This document shows, one piece after another, positions 25,200-36,420 of a stretch of DNA of 64,000 nt (the stretch's first letter is position 1; the number at the start of each line of letters is the position of its first letter). This stretch comes from Polytrichum commune (Eukaryota; Streptophyta; Polytrichopsida; Polytrichales; Polytrichaceae). Where the stretch lies: contig OX485805.1 of NCBI GenBank assembly GCA_950295325.1, positions 53,096,758-53,160,757 on the forward strand, read 5' to 3'. The position numbers were made by a program, and so were the translations under genes. The notes below the pieces were generated by a model that made no database searches, was not told where the DNA came from, and saw nothing but the letters and a program-made list of their open reading frames with translations.

Positions 25200-28100
25200 T
25201 CTAATACTCTCTATCTTTTTAAAAATAAATCACAGAAAAGGTCACGAGCACGAAGTTCATGTACTCATCGAGATACAAATAGGAATGGTGGTGGAAGGAA
25301 ACGGTCAGCCTCTCCTTTGGCTTGGGCAGTTGAGCTGAGCAGGGCTCAGAAATGAGGACTGTCGATGGGCCCATGTGATGCTAATGGCATTTGTGGCTCC
25401 TCAGGGGCTCTTTCGTGTTCATTAAAGCCACTAGTCTACGTTGGTGAGTTGTACCTTAGTTGGCAAGACGTGACATGGCTCTAGAGGCCAGGAATGAGGG
25501 ACTGAGGCCAATTGCATGAAATTTCAGCCCCTTGTGGGTTGGAGGCCGGCCTCAGCTACACATTACAATAAGATTATAACGGGGGTCAATTTTCTCATAT
25601 GTAAAGATCTTAGGGCCAAGAAGCTAGGCTGATTCAATAAATCTAGTATAATCCAACAAATCTAGTATAGAGCTGTTCAAATTTCCACATAATCCAACGG
25701 ATTTGGTTCGTTAAAAACACATCATATTTAAATTTTTTTTAAAAATTGTATTGAATTCTGACATTGGCCCTCCGTTTTGGGTGCACCCAATTCAACGAGC
25801 TTGGGCCATGTCATATCATGCATTTTTTGATTAAAAAATCCATACTACCGAATTGGCCCGGCCTCTAGGTAGGTATGAACCAAGCGTGGGGAGGAAGTAC
25901 TCTTACGGTGACGCTTGGTCAAACATGAACACGGTATAGAAGAATGAGCTCCCATTCACGTCAGTGTACAAAACAAACCCCGACGTTATTATTATTTTTT
26001 CATGTGCTCATCTTGAAGGTGCAGATTGTCAATTGAGGGTTGGTGGAAAGAATGGTCACTCTCTCCTTTTGCTTGCCAAGTGGTTGAGCTCAACATCTAA
26101 AGCAGAGACCTGTTACTCGAATTCCAGGATCATGGATGGACGGACCCGCTTTAAACCCCCCCCCCCCCCCCCACACACACACATGAATCCAGTACATCCT
26201 CCACCCGAGTCTACCACCTACCACTCTCTAACCTATTTTTTGAAGAGTTTGGAGTTCGTTGGAGTTCCGCTTACCATTCCTCTTCATTGTTAACGTTGCT
26301 ATTTTCCTTCAGCTTAAATCTTGCCATTTCCAATCTCCACCTTTAAGGAACATTCCAAGACCCCTATTCTTCTTGACATTGAGTAAAGCCTTCTATAGAA
26401 TCAATATATGTTTCTATTGCTTTTGATTCTTGGGCTTTCCTAAATCAATTTAACCCTCATATTTGTCACTTGGAGGTCTATTCTAAATACGGGATATTGT
26501 TGGGGGTAAGGCCAAGGTTTGTTTCTCTGGAAGGGCATTCAATGTAGCATGTTTGGTATCATGTGGGTGTACAAAAGGATGTTCACTCAGAATTTGGATG
26601 AAATAGGCCTCAATGAAAGTGGATTGCACCAATTTTGCATATGTATTTGAGGCATTTATCGCATTAGATTGAATACCTAACGATACTTACATGAGTCTAT
26701 TATGTAGCATACAATTAGAATGTAATATACCTTTGTGTTCTCTATCATGCCTTTTCATATATAGGAGGTTTTGTGGAATAGTCACCCACTCAAGCCATTT
26801 AGAGTCCGAATGAAGAATGGAACCCCCAGATTTACATGTGTCATAGTTCAATACCTTTGTCAACAGAAAGTGATTTATGAGCATATATAGAAAGCATGCC
26901 TAATTTGTCCTCCAATAATTACTTATATTTTGTATGTACATTGTTGAGAAATTTCACTTTGGGATTGAAATTGTCATGCATATAAATACATCAAACTATT
27001 AATTTATGTAATTTATGCTTTGTATGTATAGTCTTCCTTTTGGTCACAAGAATTTGAGATATAAAAGGTTTTAAGAAGGGGCCTCTCATGCACGTGACTC
27101 CCACTCTTATAGAAGTTTGGCCCCCCACCCCCCAATGATCTAATAATTTATAAACTATTGCTTAGAAAAGTGGTTATTATATTATTATATTACAAATACT
27201 TCAAGACATAGCCCATAGTCATGAGGCAACTAATGAATGGACTTCCCAACCAAATCCTCATATCTGTTATAAAACCTATCCCACTTCCCAAATGGTATTT
27301 GACTCCACATAAGAGTTTTTGAAATATTTAGTTTTTTTCTTACACATATCTATTTTATTCTATAAAATCATTACTTTTTTTTTGAGAAATAATCAAATAT
27401 TATTTATTATGCATAATAAATGATGACTACATAATATTACGTCCAAATTTGGTACATGTGACATCAATATGCAACACAAATTTGTTATAAATAGCGCATG
27501 TCTTTCATGACATGAATGATAAGTTTCTTGTTTCATAATCAAATGTTGTTCATACTGTATGCATTTGGTCACTTGTTTCTATGCTTCTTCGATTATCTAA
27601 AGGTGTCTACATATGATAAACATGTTTACAAATTATCTAGTAAGAGCTCAAGCGAGTATTGTTATCTCTCATTTTATGAAGATTCTTTCTAGTCTCTTCA
27701 ATGCTAGCATGGAGTTTAGTACCTTGTATTGAAGGACCTTCAACCGGATGATGTCATTCTCATTTTTCTGTGAACAAACTGTCTTCATGAATGAATTATA
27801 AATAAAGCTTCCAAACATCACTTTATAAGTAAGATCTTAAGGATTGTTGAGGCTAACATTTCCATGATGTCATTCATTTATAGGTATTGTAAAGATTCAA
27901 CTAAAAAACTGAAGCGTAAATAGGCAGCTTGCATAACTTGTACTTGGTGCAGAAACTTCGGCTGCCCTTAAGCTGGCTACACTATATAATACGATGGCGT
28001 CAGAAATAGTTTTCCACAGTTGAGTAGATGAGCTATGGAGTCCGGACTCTGAAGCTCAGACGTTGCCTGAGGTGCTACCTTCCATTGTGTCAAGAAGTGA

Positions 28101-28950
28101 CAGACCTCCTTCACCTTAGCCACAGTGCAAGAGACCATGGTTGCACTCAGTGATGATGGAGGGGCCACCAGGCCTCTTTCACACTGTCTAAGGGAAGGAG
28201 GCCTGTCATTTCTTGTAAAACTCGACTTATTTGCATTCACCAACAATTCCAAGCCAGTTCCGGACCGACATTGTTCACTTATTCCAGGCCCAAGTTTGCT
28301 GATCTCAGAAGAAATGGCACCACCCACATTCAGTTGCACTCTGTTATGTGAGTGGCAGGCTTCTGACCCTTTTGAAATCCCACAAGGCAGGCTGCTTGGG
28401 GAGATTTCAAAGGGTCAGAGGCCTGTCACTTACATTACAGGTTTCAATCTTGGCCCGTTGGTCGCAACTCCAGCCATGGATGTTGTCTTGTTGGTGCTTG
28501 GAGCTCTGTACTTGTTGCTGAAATTGAATGGCCATTGTTATGTAGTACTTCGCTCTGTGTACTTTTAGTGATCTCCATGACTTAGTCTCTTGGAAGCTTT
28601 GAAATGTAAACGAGGTGTGTGACTACATCACAGGACTCATCTTGGCCCATTAGTCTCCACTGCAGCCAAGGATGTTACCTTGTTTGATAACTGGGGGTCT
28701 ACGTATCTGTAAATCAAAGTCGGTGAGGCAAATTACTAACAAATCCAGTAAGGGAGATAGTGTTCTTCTGATACTTTTCTCTTGCGCACCCAGTTCTTGT
28801 AGGATATGAAACACGCAAGTAGTTAGACATGCTTAGCAAATCCAAATATCCCCTGTAGCCATTCGTCTCACAATTTTCGGAGCTCATATAAATCCTTCTG
28901 TAGAATATTTATTGCGTGAACATTTCCACCAGTCAACATATCAAACAACT
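25200..28950 (+). repeat. Repeat family RF1, copy 2
   Basis: Collinear with 55.2-59.0 kb in the same orientation and inverted relative to 15.2-19.6 kb. Order of blocks: the 'ttttgcttgg...ggttgagc' unit (25.2-26.1 kb), a C-run followed by 'ctccacccgagtctaccacc' (26.2 kb), 'cttgacattgagtaaagcc' (26.4 kb), 'caatgataagtttc' type sequence (27.5 kb), the 27.93-28.72 kb sub-repeat block, and a family-B piece (28.72-28.93 kb). No conserved reading frame, no LTR/TG-CA ends and no TIR were recognised. The 27977-28339 and 28125-28568 open frames lie within the sub-repeat block. Confidence 0.7.
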
Positions 28951-29620
28951 TCGCTTCAAAACTCAACAAGGTCTGTTGTCCATTGTGGAGTGTGGTGAGC
29001 ATTTCAACCATGGTGGCCATGTTTACTGCTGGAGGAATGTCGGTAATCTTGTTTTGGAACCGTCAGGAAATGACATGCCTCCTTAAAAGGACTCACAGCA
29101 AATTTGCTAAAGTCCTTTTATCAGCTACGGAGGGGATTTATATGCATGACCATGACAATATTGGAACTTATTAATGTAAATTTATGGCAACGTGGATTCT
29201 GCAGGGCATATCACAAGAAACACTATATTCGGTATTTGGAGACTTTTTGTTGATTATGAGACTATATAAGGATGCACATTTCAAAATTGGACCAGTAATG
29301 ACGACTAAAAATCCCATATGTATAATGGTATGCTACTATTATTATACATAAAGGCATGGAAGTGAACAAAAATGTGAGCCATACATAAAAATAGTTGCGT
29401 ATGAAATGACAACTCGTTATGAATGGAAGGGAAGATGCGAAGAATGAATGGAAGTTGAATGAATTAATTGGGATTGAAATACAATTATAATGGAAATACC
29501 ATCAATGTCTTGAGTAACTTGGAATAGCATAGAAAGTAAGCACTTAAATATGTTCTACACCTAAGCCCATTTAGGGAGTCCATCCCACTAGTACGCTTCT
29601 AGTCACACTGGTCCGACCCA
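28951..29620. other. AT-rich non-coding stretch left of the gene-rich block
   Basis: No gene supported. Composition changes sharply at about 29630 from AT-rich to GC-rich, which may be the edge of the inserted block. No TIR or target duplication could be matched with the right side near 45.1-45.6 kb. Confidence 0.4.
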
Positions 29621-30600
29621 CTATTTTTTTTTTGCGGCTAAGTCCTTTTTTTTGGCGGCCTCCATGGCTCTAAAAATCTTAGGCCCATGACTGTATCCTT
29701 GTGTGTTGCCTGGACAGGAATATGTGTCGTTCTTGCATGTTTCAGGACGCGCTCCCGAATTGTACGAGGTGGTATTATAAGTAGAATGCGAGGGCGTTTG
29801 CGAAAGGGAACGTCTTGCGCTTCTCCGGAGGGCCAGACAACGATCGGACTCGGAAGATGCGGCCTTGAGGGCGTGCCTATCCAAGGAGGACGTGGAGGAG
29901 GGCCGGGCACCAAGCGAGCGGGTAGCCACCTGCGAAACAACGTCATAGGAAGATAAGAATAGGAATGGAGTGGGGAAAATAATGAGGGCGGTTTGGGATG
30001 GGCACTCGTAAAGAGAACGGCACGCAAACGGAAGACAAGGGAAGCAAAAGCGGGAAAGGGGTTTAGGGTTGAGGAGGGCACCTTGGCTTTGGGGACGTCC
30101 ATGCGGGGAACGGTGGGAACGAGGGGGGCGTCGACGGGAGCATCCGGAGCCGATGGAACTATTGTATTGGTGAGTGGCGGGGGGGAGTCGAGGCGTGGGG
30201 GGCTCACGATGGCGGAGGACGTTGCGGGGGGAGGAATGGAGTCGGCGGGGGAGGTGTGGCAACGGGGGCCTTCCATGCGGAGACGCCGGCTCGGCCTGCG
30301 ACGAGCACGCCGTCGTCCTTAGAGGGCGAGAGGTGCCCCAAACGAACGAGCGTCCGTTTCTCCTTGGAGAGGGGGGAGGGCGACGGGGCGTAGGCGCGGG
30401 CGCCAAGTGCGGGGGGCGGGTTGTTGACGACGCCGACGTCGCGGGAGTAATCCACGGCCGAGGCCGCGTCGACCGCCGAGAACTGGTAGAGGGATGGCAT
30501 TTGGAAGTCCGTGACGTCGCGGGAAGGGGAGGCAGGGGGCGAGAGGGGACGGGAAGGGCTGTCAACCACAGGGGCGTCGCATATGGGGGCAGACTATGGG
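29621..30600 (-). pseudogene. Proline-rich open stretch, probably a decayed or intron-bearing gene
   Basis: A GC-rich minus-strand stretch can be read as one product with frame changes. It starts near 30569 with FQMPSLYQFSAVDAASAVDYS, runs through Pro/Ala/Ser-rich sequence and changes frame in a C-rich run near 30220-30250. A likely intron ends at ttcgcag (about 29935), and the stretch ends in a Lys-rich tail (AAKKKDLAAKKK) near 29630. It follows the FCP1-like exon by about 140 bases on the same strand, so it may be the next gene or later exons of the same transcript. No domain is recognised and low-complexity composition makes the frame uncertain. Confidence 0.35.
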
Positions 30601-30707
30601 CAAGAACAACAACAACAACAACAATCACAACAACAAAAGACATCCAAAAACGAAGCAAGCATTAGTAAATGTGAACCACATGATACAAGCAAAGACATGG
30701 AGGCATT

Positions 30708-31475
30708 TCAAATCAATTTATTGAGTTTGGCGAGCCTCATGATGCTCTTGAATACATTATCACGGGGGCTTAAACCCACATTGCCTATGGGGTTGGACCT
30801 AACAAAAAATGGTATGCTACCGGCGTGGACAACAAACCTTCTAAGGTAAGGCGCTAGCGTATCGACCAAAAACGTGTCGTTTCTATCGCCGGTCCAAGTG
30901 GCGGGGAAGATGACGTTCCCCGGGGGGTTCAAGACGCTTTTGGTGGGGCTGTCGTCGACGAGGACGGTGTTCTCGGGGGTCGGCCACCACCCGTGGGGTA
31001 CCCCCTGCAGCCGGGGGATGCCCCGCCACAGTCTTGACCTCAGGACCTTCAGGAATTGTTGTCCTCCGCCACGACCGCCGAACTTTGGAACCGGCATACC
31101 CTTTTCGTCAAGCAATTCATCGCAATCCTCTTGGCCGAGGATGAGGCAAGGGCTCGGAAGATCGCGGAAGAGGAAGTCGACGATTGGCTCGGTGTTCTCC
31201 ATGACCATGGAGCTCCACACAATGACGTGAGCTACATCGAGCACCTCTCGAAGGAAGTCACGCAGGCCGGGACGGGCGCGAACAACCTTGCGGTTAATGA
31301 GAGTGTCGAACTCTCCGTCGTAGTCCCTTTCGTCGGGGTGACGGAAGGGACGGGTGGGGACCCGGGGGATGTGTTCGGTGTGACACAACACCCCGTTCAG
31401 GTCGAACACGACGAACGGTTTGTTTCGGGTAAGACGTCCACTGGTCGAGGGTTTCCGACCTATCTCCGGGGGATC
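30708..31475 (-). CDS. FCP1/SCP-like HAD-family phosphatase domain (last exon)
   Basis: The exon follows a splice acceptor (taatcacag, AG at 31477-31476) and stays open for 255 residues to TGA. Near residue 24 it carries KPFVVFDLNGVLCHT, the HAD motif I region. The nucleophile Asp is present, but the second Asp of the usual DxDx(T/V) is Asn. VIVWSSM is motif II, and VLVDDSPTK is motif III with the paired acidic residues; a FCP1-type C-terminal FLVDTLAPYLRRF follows. FCP1/SCP enzymes remove phosphate from the RNA polymerase II tail. The Asn substitution removes the usual general acid, so catalysis may be weak or lost; related plant proteins with DLNG are known to me. It has no internal stop. 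Whether it is its own gene or the 3' exon of the ParB-like gene upstream is unresolved: exon 33496-32038 ends in phase 2 and this one starts in phase 0. Confidence 0.75.
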   Translation of the reverse strand, partial: DPPEIGRKPSTSGRLTRNKPFVVFDLNGVLCHTEHIPRVPTRPFRHPDERDYDGEFDTLINRKVVRARPGLRDFLREVLDVAHVIVWSSMVMENTEPIVDFLFRDLPSPCLILGQEDCDELLDEKGMPVPKFGGRGGGQQFLKVLRSRLWRGIPRLQGVPHGWWPTPENTVLVDDSPTKSVLNPPGNVIFPATWTGDRNDTFLVDTLAPYLRRFVVHAGSIPFFVRSNPIGNVGLSPRDNVFKSIMRLAKLNKLI

Positions 31476-31591
31476 CTGTGATTAACAACTCGACTAGTTT
31501 AATTCTATGATCCAATAAAGAACATTGCAGTAAGGAAAAGACGATTATGCGAGGAAAATAGTGCAAGGAGAATGTGGTCAAGTGCAGACTT

Positions 31592-31689
31592 GCGAATGAG
31601 CGTTCGTGAATGAAGGCTGGGGTGGCGCATCATTTACGAACGCTCGTTCGTGAGCGTGGATAGAAGCACATGTACGAACGCTCGTTCGT
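31592..31689. repeat. Palindrome copies between the FCP1-like exon and the upstream exon (3)
   Basis: acgaacg-ct-cgttcgt occurs at 31636-31651 and 31674-31689, and a decayed copy (gcgaatg-ag-cgttcgt) at 31592-31607. They lie in the 562-bp interval between the splice donor at 32037 and the acceptor at 31476. Confidence 0.95.
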
Positions 31690-31990
31690 GAAGGAGGGTG
31701 AAAGTGGGCGCGAAAGTGTAATGATGCACATGAACATACATAATACAAAATGCGATACGATACAATAAGTTTGGGAGATGCGACGCAGAGATCATCTGCT
31801 GATATATTAATTCCGTGAATATTTACAATTTGTCTCACGTGATAAATTTTCACAGTTTCCTATGGCAAATTCATGCCGTGTTCTACAAAATTTATCGGGC
31901 TAAGGGTCCACGTAGAGAAGGGTCCTCGCACTCCTCGTGATGCTGATGGAGAGGAACCGCCAAGAACACAACGCGCATGGGTTAGTGGTT

Positions 31991-32111
31991 ACGAACGCGC
32001 GTTCGTCAAATGAGTGGTATTCTCAGAGGAGAGTTACCTCGTCATCGGGGGGAGGGGCAGCGGCGCTGGACCGAGCAGTTCCTCCTCTTCGATTAACGAA
32101 CGCGCGTTCGT
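31991..32111. repeat. Palindrome copies at the 3' end of the ParB-like gene (2)
   Basis: acgaacg-cg-cgttcgt at 31991-32006 (just beyond the donor) and 32096-32111 (inside the open frame, read there as TNARS). Confidence 0.95.
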
Positions 32112-32489
32112 AATCCCCATTTGGCCAGCCGCCTCTGTCTCCATGGCGTCTGTGGCACGCTCCGACTGTGACGCCTGGGTCTGCACAATGTGGTCCGCGT
32201 CGTCGTCGTCGTCTCCGCCCAGGTTGAGAGTGTCCATGCGGACATCCTCCATCTCCGCGGATGGATGCCGTTCCAGGTCAGGGCTCTCAACGTCCATTCC
32301 CTGGACAGCTGCCGCGTCATTGGGGCTCCCCTGCGTTTCCTCCACAATGACCATGTCAGTGTGTTGCGCAAATTCATCGCCCTGCCTATGCACTACCCTC
32401 GGGACGACTGTCAAAGAGGCGGTGGCAGTGACTGAGGCCAGTCCTACCCTTGGAGGGGGAGGGGTTAGGACTGCCGGACCTGAAGATTC

Positions 32490-32505
32490 ACGAACGCGCG
32501 TTCGT
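32490..32505. repeat. Palindrome copy inside coding exon C
   Basis: acgaacg-cg-cgttcgt lies within the open frame, where it reads RTRVR. The palindrome can therefore sit in coding sequence without closing the frame. Confidence 0.95.
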
Positions 32506-33528
32506 AAATCTTCGTCCTCGCGTATGGCAGCCCTTATCGCATCGTGGGAGTTGGCGGGGGTGGCAGTCATTTGAGGGGGCGGAGGACTCCCAGCTGGCGT
32601 TGGGTGTGGTGCTAGTGGGTGCGAAGGTCCTCCGAGGAACAGGCCTGGAGGGGGGGTATGGAGGGGTATCCTCCGGGGAAGGGGTAAGGCTGTTGTGCTG
32701 GCGCCGAGAAGCTCTGCATATTTCTGAGCATCTCAAATATGGCGTCCGTCTTTGCTGCGGACTCCTGCAGCGCCTCCTGCATGCGGGCCATATTTCTTGC
32801 ACTCTCCTCTGCCGCAGCCGCCATTTCCTCCTTCATTTTCTGCTCTAGCTTGGCATTCAGCTCGGCAACAGTCAGCGCCTCCTCCTTCACCCGCTTGTTT
32901 TTGTCGTAATCAACCCCTAGCTCCGCCATGATGTCCATGTCGCCCTCGTCCTCGTCGGACACCTCGATGATTGCTCCTTCAGGCAACTCCACATACGGAG
33001 TCTTCTTCATTCTCCTCCTTGTGTTCCGGAAGAGGTCCAAGGATGGACGCGAGCGTTGGTCGAGGAGGTCGAGGGTCTCCATCCTCGGAACGACGACGGG
33101 CCTTGGAGATACTGAAGTCGAGCAGCCTCCAGGCGTGCCGAAGGGTTCCGCACCCGACACTCTAGCAGGGAGGACATCCTGGGTGGTCCCAGCCGACGAT
33201 CCTGTATAGCCCCCCGGTGTCCCTTGGGGGTCAGAAGGATGACCCGTTGGCGCCAAAATCCGTAAAGGAGTGATGTTGAAGGACTGCAGGATGGCGTCCA
33301 CGTCTACGTCTACGGAAGGGGCGGGCTCGTCATCGTCTGTCTCCATGCCCGGCATGCCTTCGTCGACGGGCATGCTGAAATCCTCCCTAGGGACACCCAT
33401 GTCGTGCAGGTCCATTGTGAAAGCCTTCACCCTGTGGACTTGGTATTCCTCCTCGTCCTGGGCGTCGATGTAGCTATTTACGCACAACCCCAGCATCTGT
33501 AGCAACGATTGCAATCATGTCAGCATAT

Positions 33529-33629
33529 ACGAACGCGCGTTCGTAAACAAAAACATCAACATCAACCCACAGAAAGACATTGGCAACTATTAACATCTAG
33601 CTCAATGAACATTACGAACGAGCGTTCGT
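33529..33629. repeat. Palindrome copies in intron B-C (2)
   Basis: 33529-33544 (centre CG) and 33614-33629 (centre AG) both lie inside the 152-bp intron 33648-33497. Confidence 0.95.
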
Positions 33630-35011
33630 AAATCGAAGGAGTGCTTACCATGGCCGCGTACATAAACTTGCTGCCTCCAAAGATGTTGTAGACAGTCTCT
33701 CCACTGATTGCCAAGCTCTGCAACACTGACACGTAGAACTCCAACCTGAGCTCCAATGCGGGGAAAATAGTGTATAGTGTCTCCTGCAGCAGTTCCTTGG
33801 GAGGGGGTGAGGAATGCTGTATATCTTCTTGAAAATATTGTTTGCCTTCACAGGCGCTCTCCCATGCCTGAGTGCATTGTATGTCAAGAAGATCAGGCTG
33901 ATAGCTCCCACCTGCTTGTTGCCCCTGGCTTCGTTGATGGCCACGATCCCTTCTGTTTTTGCGGGCACGTAGGTGCTGTGGTAGATGCTGTATTCAAACT
34001 TGATGGTATTCTCGTACAGCTCCGTCACAATGACTAGTTTCTCTTGTTCCACTATCCAAAGCCATACGTGAGGCTCCCTCATGGTAGGCGATTTGTAGTC
34101 TTCAAACTTTGCTATGAAAGGGTTATAGAAGGGCAAATCCTTTCCCCCTTGCCTCGCACCTCCTGGGATCCCCCTAAAATCAATCAGGGCAAATGGGCAA
34201 CCCCTGCGGTCCTCCCTCACCTCGGCCTTGCTGATGGTGCCGTCCCACTTAGAAAATGTGGTCCTCTCCAGCCCGGTGGTTACCAAACAAAATCTGGCCA
34301 CTCCCTCGAATGTGGCCCTTCGCTTCCTCTCCAAAAACTTTATATACAACTCCACCTCCTGGGGATCTGTCTCTGTTTTCTTGGTCCGCTTGTTCCCCTT
34401 GAGTTTCAAAACGGAGGCGTGTTCCTTAACTAGACTACGCATGGAAGAGCCGTTGATGTTGTAGCCGACCTTGAACTCTTTCCATCCAGCCCAGTTGATG
34501 TCTCCGTCGGCCTGGAAGAGTTTGTACTCTGGGACGAGTGTGCCCAACTCCCTCATCGCGTTAGTCTTCAATTTGCGATGCTCGCACCACTCCTTGATGG
34601 AGTACGTTCCGGGCCTATGCTTTGGCCTCTTCAAAAAAATCTTCAGGTAGGGGATTGTTCTACCGACGGTGTTCCCAAGAGCATGCACTGCACATCTCTG
34701 CAATTCGGACTCCGTCAACCCCTGAAGCGGCCTGAAAAATTCCCTCAGCAGCGGAGGGGCTTCCCCACTCTTCTCCTTGTTATATTTTTCTTCAGTGTCG
34801 GGGTTGACGAGATCCCCCGCACTGTGAGCATCAAAAAACTGGGTCCACAAATCCCAGGTGTCTATGTTGCAACAAATGAGCCGGAGTTCACCCTTCAGCT
34901 CCAGCACGGACTTCGTTGACGTGGACTTCATGTCGATGGAAGAGAATTTATCTACCATCGCATCGCAAAACGCCTGCATTAGAAGAAAATAATGTCAGCG
35001 GGCAACCAAAT

Positions 35012-35084
35012 ACGAACGCACGTTCGTAAATAAAATGATCAAGAATGTTGAAAAGGAACCTGAGAATTACGAACGCTCGTTCGT
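35012..35084. repeat. Palindrome copies in intron A-B (2)
   Basis: 35012-35027 (centre CA) and 35069-35084 (centre CT) both lie inside the 119-bp intron 35092-34974. Confidence 0.95.
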
Positions 35085-36420
35085 AAACTTACCTTCCATT
35101 GTGGAGACTAGTTTTTCGCATTCTTCCTCTCCTTTGGTGGGCACCCATGTGCAACCCACACGTCTCTCGCAGCCACTATGTTCGCTGCCCACGACGCTTC
35201 AAATGCCTTGATTTTATTTCCGGATTTCAGAAATGTCGAAATTTTCTGGAGCTTGTCCCAGTCGTCAGACCAGACCAGGAACGCTTTCCAGTAGCGGAGG
35301 TCCCCCTTGAGCTCATGCTGGAAGTTATCATCCTTTAGAATGATCTGCGAGGCCTCCAAGCTGTGCTGTCCATCAATAATCCAGAACTCCCCGTTCTGGA
35401 TTCGTGCCCAATCCTTTTCCGTGGGATGGGAAGTGAAACCTTTTGGCATAACACACACTGTTTGCCTATCCCACTTCACATTGTTCATCAAGTTATTTAT
35501 TTGCCACTTCACACCCCCGCTTTCACGTGACCTCACCACCCACTTGTTCGGGGATTTCTCGCATCTGAAGCAGTCCACGTTGAAGGTGAAGTGCCGTCCC
35601 ATGGGCCAGCAATTCTTCGAGTAATTGTTGAAGTCTCGAAGGATACGAGTCGCCTTTGCAGCATCAGGGTTTTCTCCCTTTTTCAAAGGAGTCGGCATGA
35701 CAGGCGGCGAGTTGACCTCCGCGGTCTCCGTTACACCTGACTTCTCCATGTCATCCCTAGTTCTTTTAGATGGCGTGGAGTGTCTGCTTGGCCCTTCTGT
35801 CAATCTGCTACCTGTTGGCACTGGCCGCGGCGCACTTCTGGAACCTCCTGCTCTAGATGCAGTAGGTTTTTTTGGACTCTTTTTCTTCTTGTTAGCCTCG
35901 GCGACGGCACTGTTATACTTGGAAATGTTCAGGGCCAGTGCAGTGAGCTTCCTGGCAGTCCAATGTTGGCTGAGGCTGTACTTCGTGAAGAGGTTAATCA
36001 GGTCAAAATGCTTTGCATCCTCTACAATATTATTCTGTGCGTATGTATGGGAGAAAGGGTGCCTCCTGAAGTCCAGCAGGAGGTTGATGTTGTCTTTTTT
36101 GTTTTTCATTTCCAAAATGACAAAATCACCCTGTGCCTCTATAGACTCTATCCCCCAGGTCTTCATCTGCACCCACTGCTCAGGCTGGTCTGGCCTTGTC
36201 TCCAACTCGTATGTGAACCTAAGGACGAACATCCCGTCATCACTTTTCTCGGGGAGCGCCGTCCACTCCCCGATGAAGTCATCTTTGGGGATGTAGTTGT
36301 CGTTGCCATTGTCATCTGTCACTGACTCCGGAAGGCGATCCAACTGTACTGCGAACATCTCTATTGCGCTCTTGCCTGGTCTAGCCATCTGCAATATAAG
36401 ACACTTTCAGAATGGCATTT

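Larger units (their letters stand above)
32038..36388 (-). pseudogene. Long multi-exon gene with ParB/DGQHR-like motif and coiled coil, broken
   Basis: Three exons are readable. Exon A (36388-35093) opens with ATG just after an attgcag acceptor. It encodes a beta-rich N-terminus, a basic Ser/Pro linker, and FWIIDGQHSLEAS near residue 339, which resembles the core of ParB/sulfiredoxin-fold DGQHR proteins with Ser in place of Arg. Exon B (34973-33649) has no known domain. Exon C (33496-32038) is acidic and low-complexity, with a coiled coil (AELNAKLEQKMKEEMAAAAEESARN) and a Pro-rich tail. Introns 35092-34974 and 33648-33497 are GT-AG and phase 0. The gene is broken by an in-frame TAG in exon A (35110-35108, five codons before the donor), a one-base loss near 33795, and a one-base shift in a G-run near 32650. 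Intact length would be about 1360 codons. DNA binding or ParB-like nucleotide chemistry is inference only. Confidence 0.6.

Noticed and set aside
29687-30665. Plus-strand open frames in the GC-rich stretch
   Set aside because: They are Gly/Arg-rich shadows of the Pro/Ala/Ser-rich minus-strand reading, which has the better coding look and a plausible intron.
35625-36325. Plus-strand frames of 223 and 181 codons
   Set aside because: They are antisense to exon A of the ParB-like gene, whose minus-strand reading has domain character and proper splice sites.
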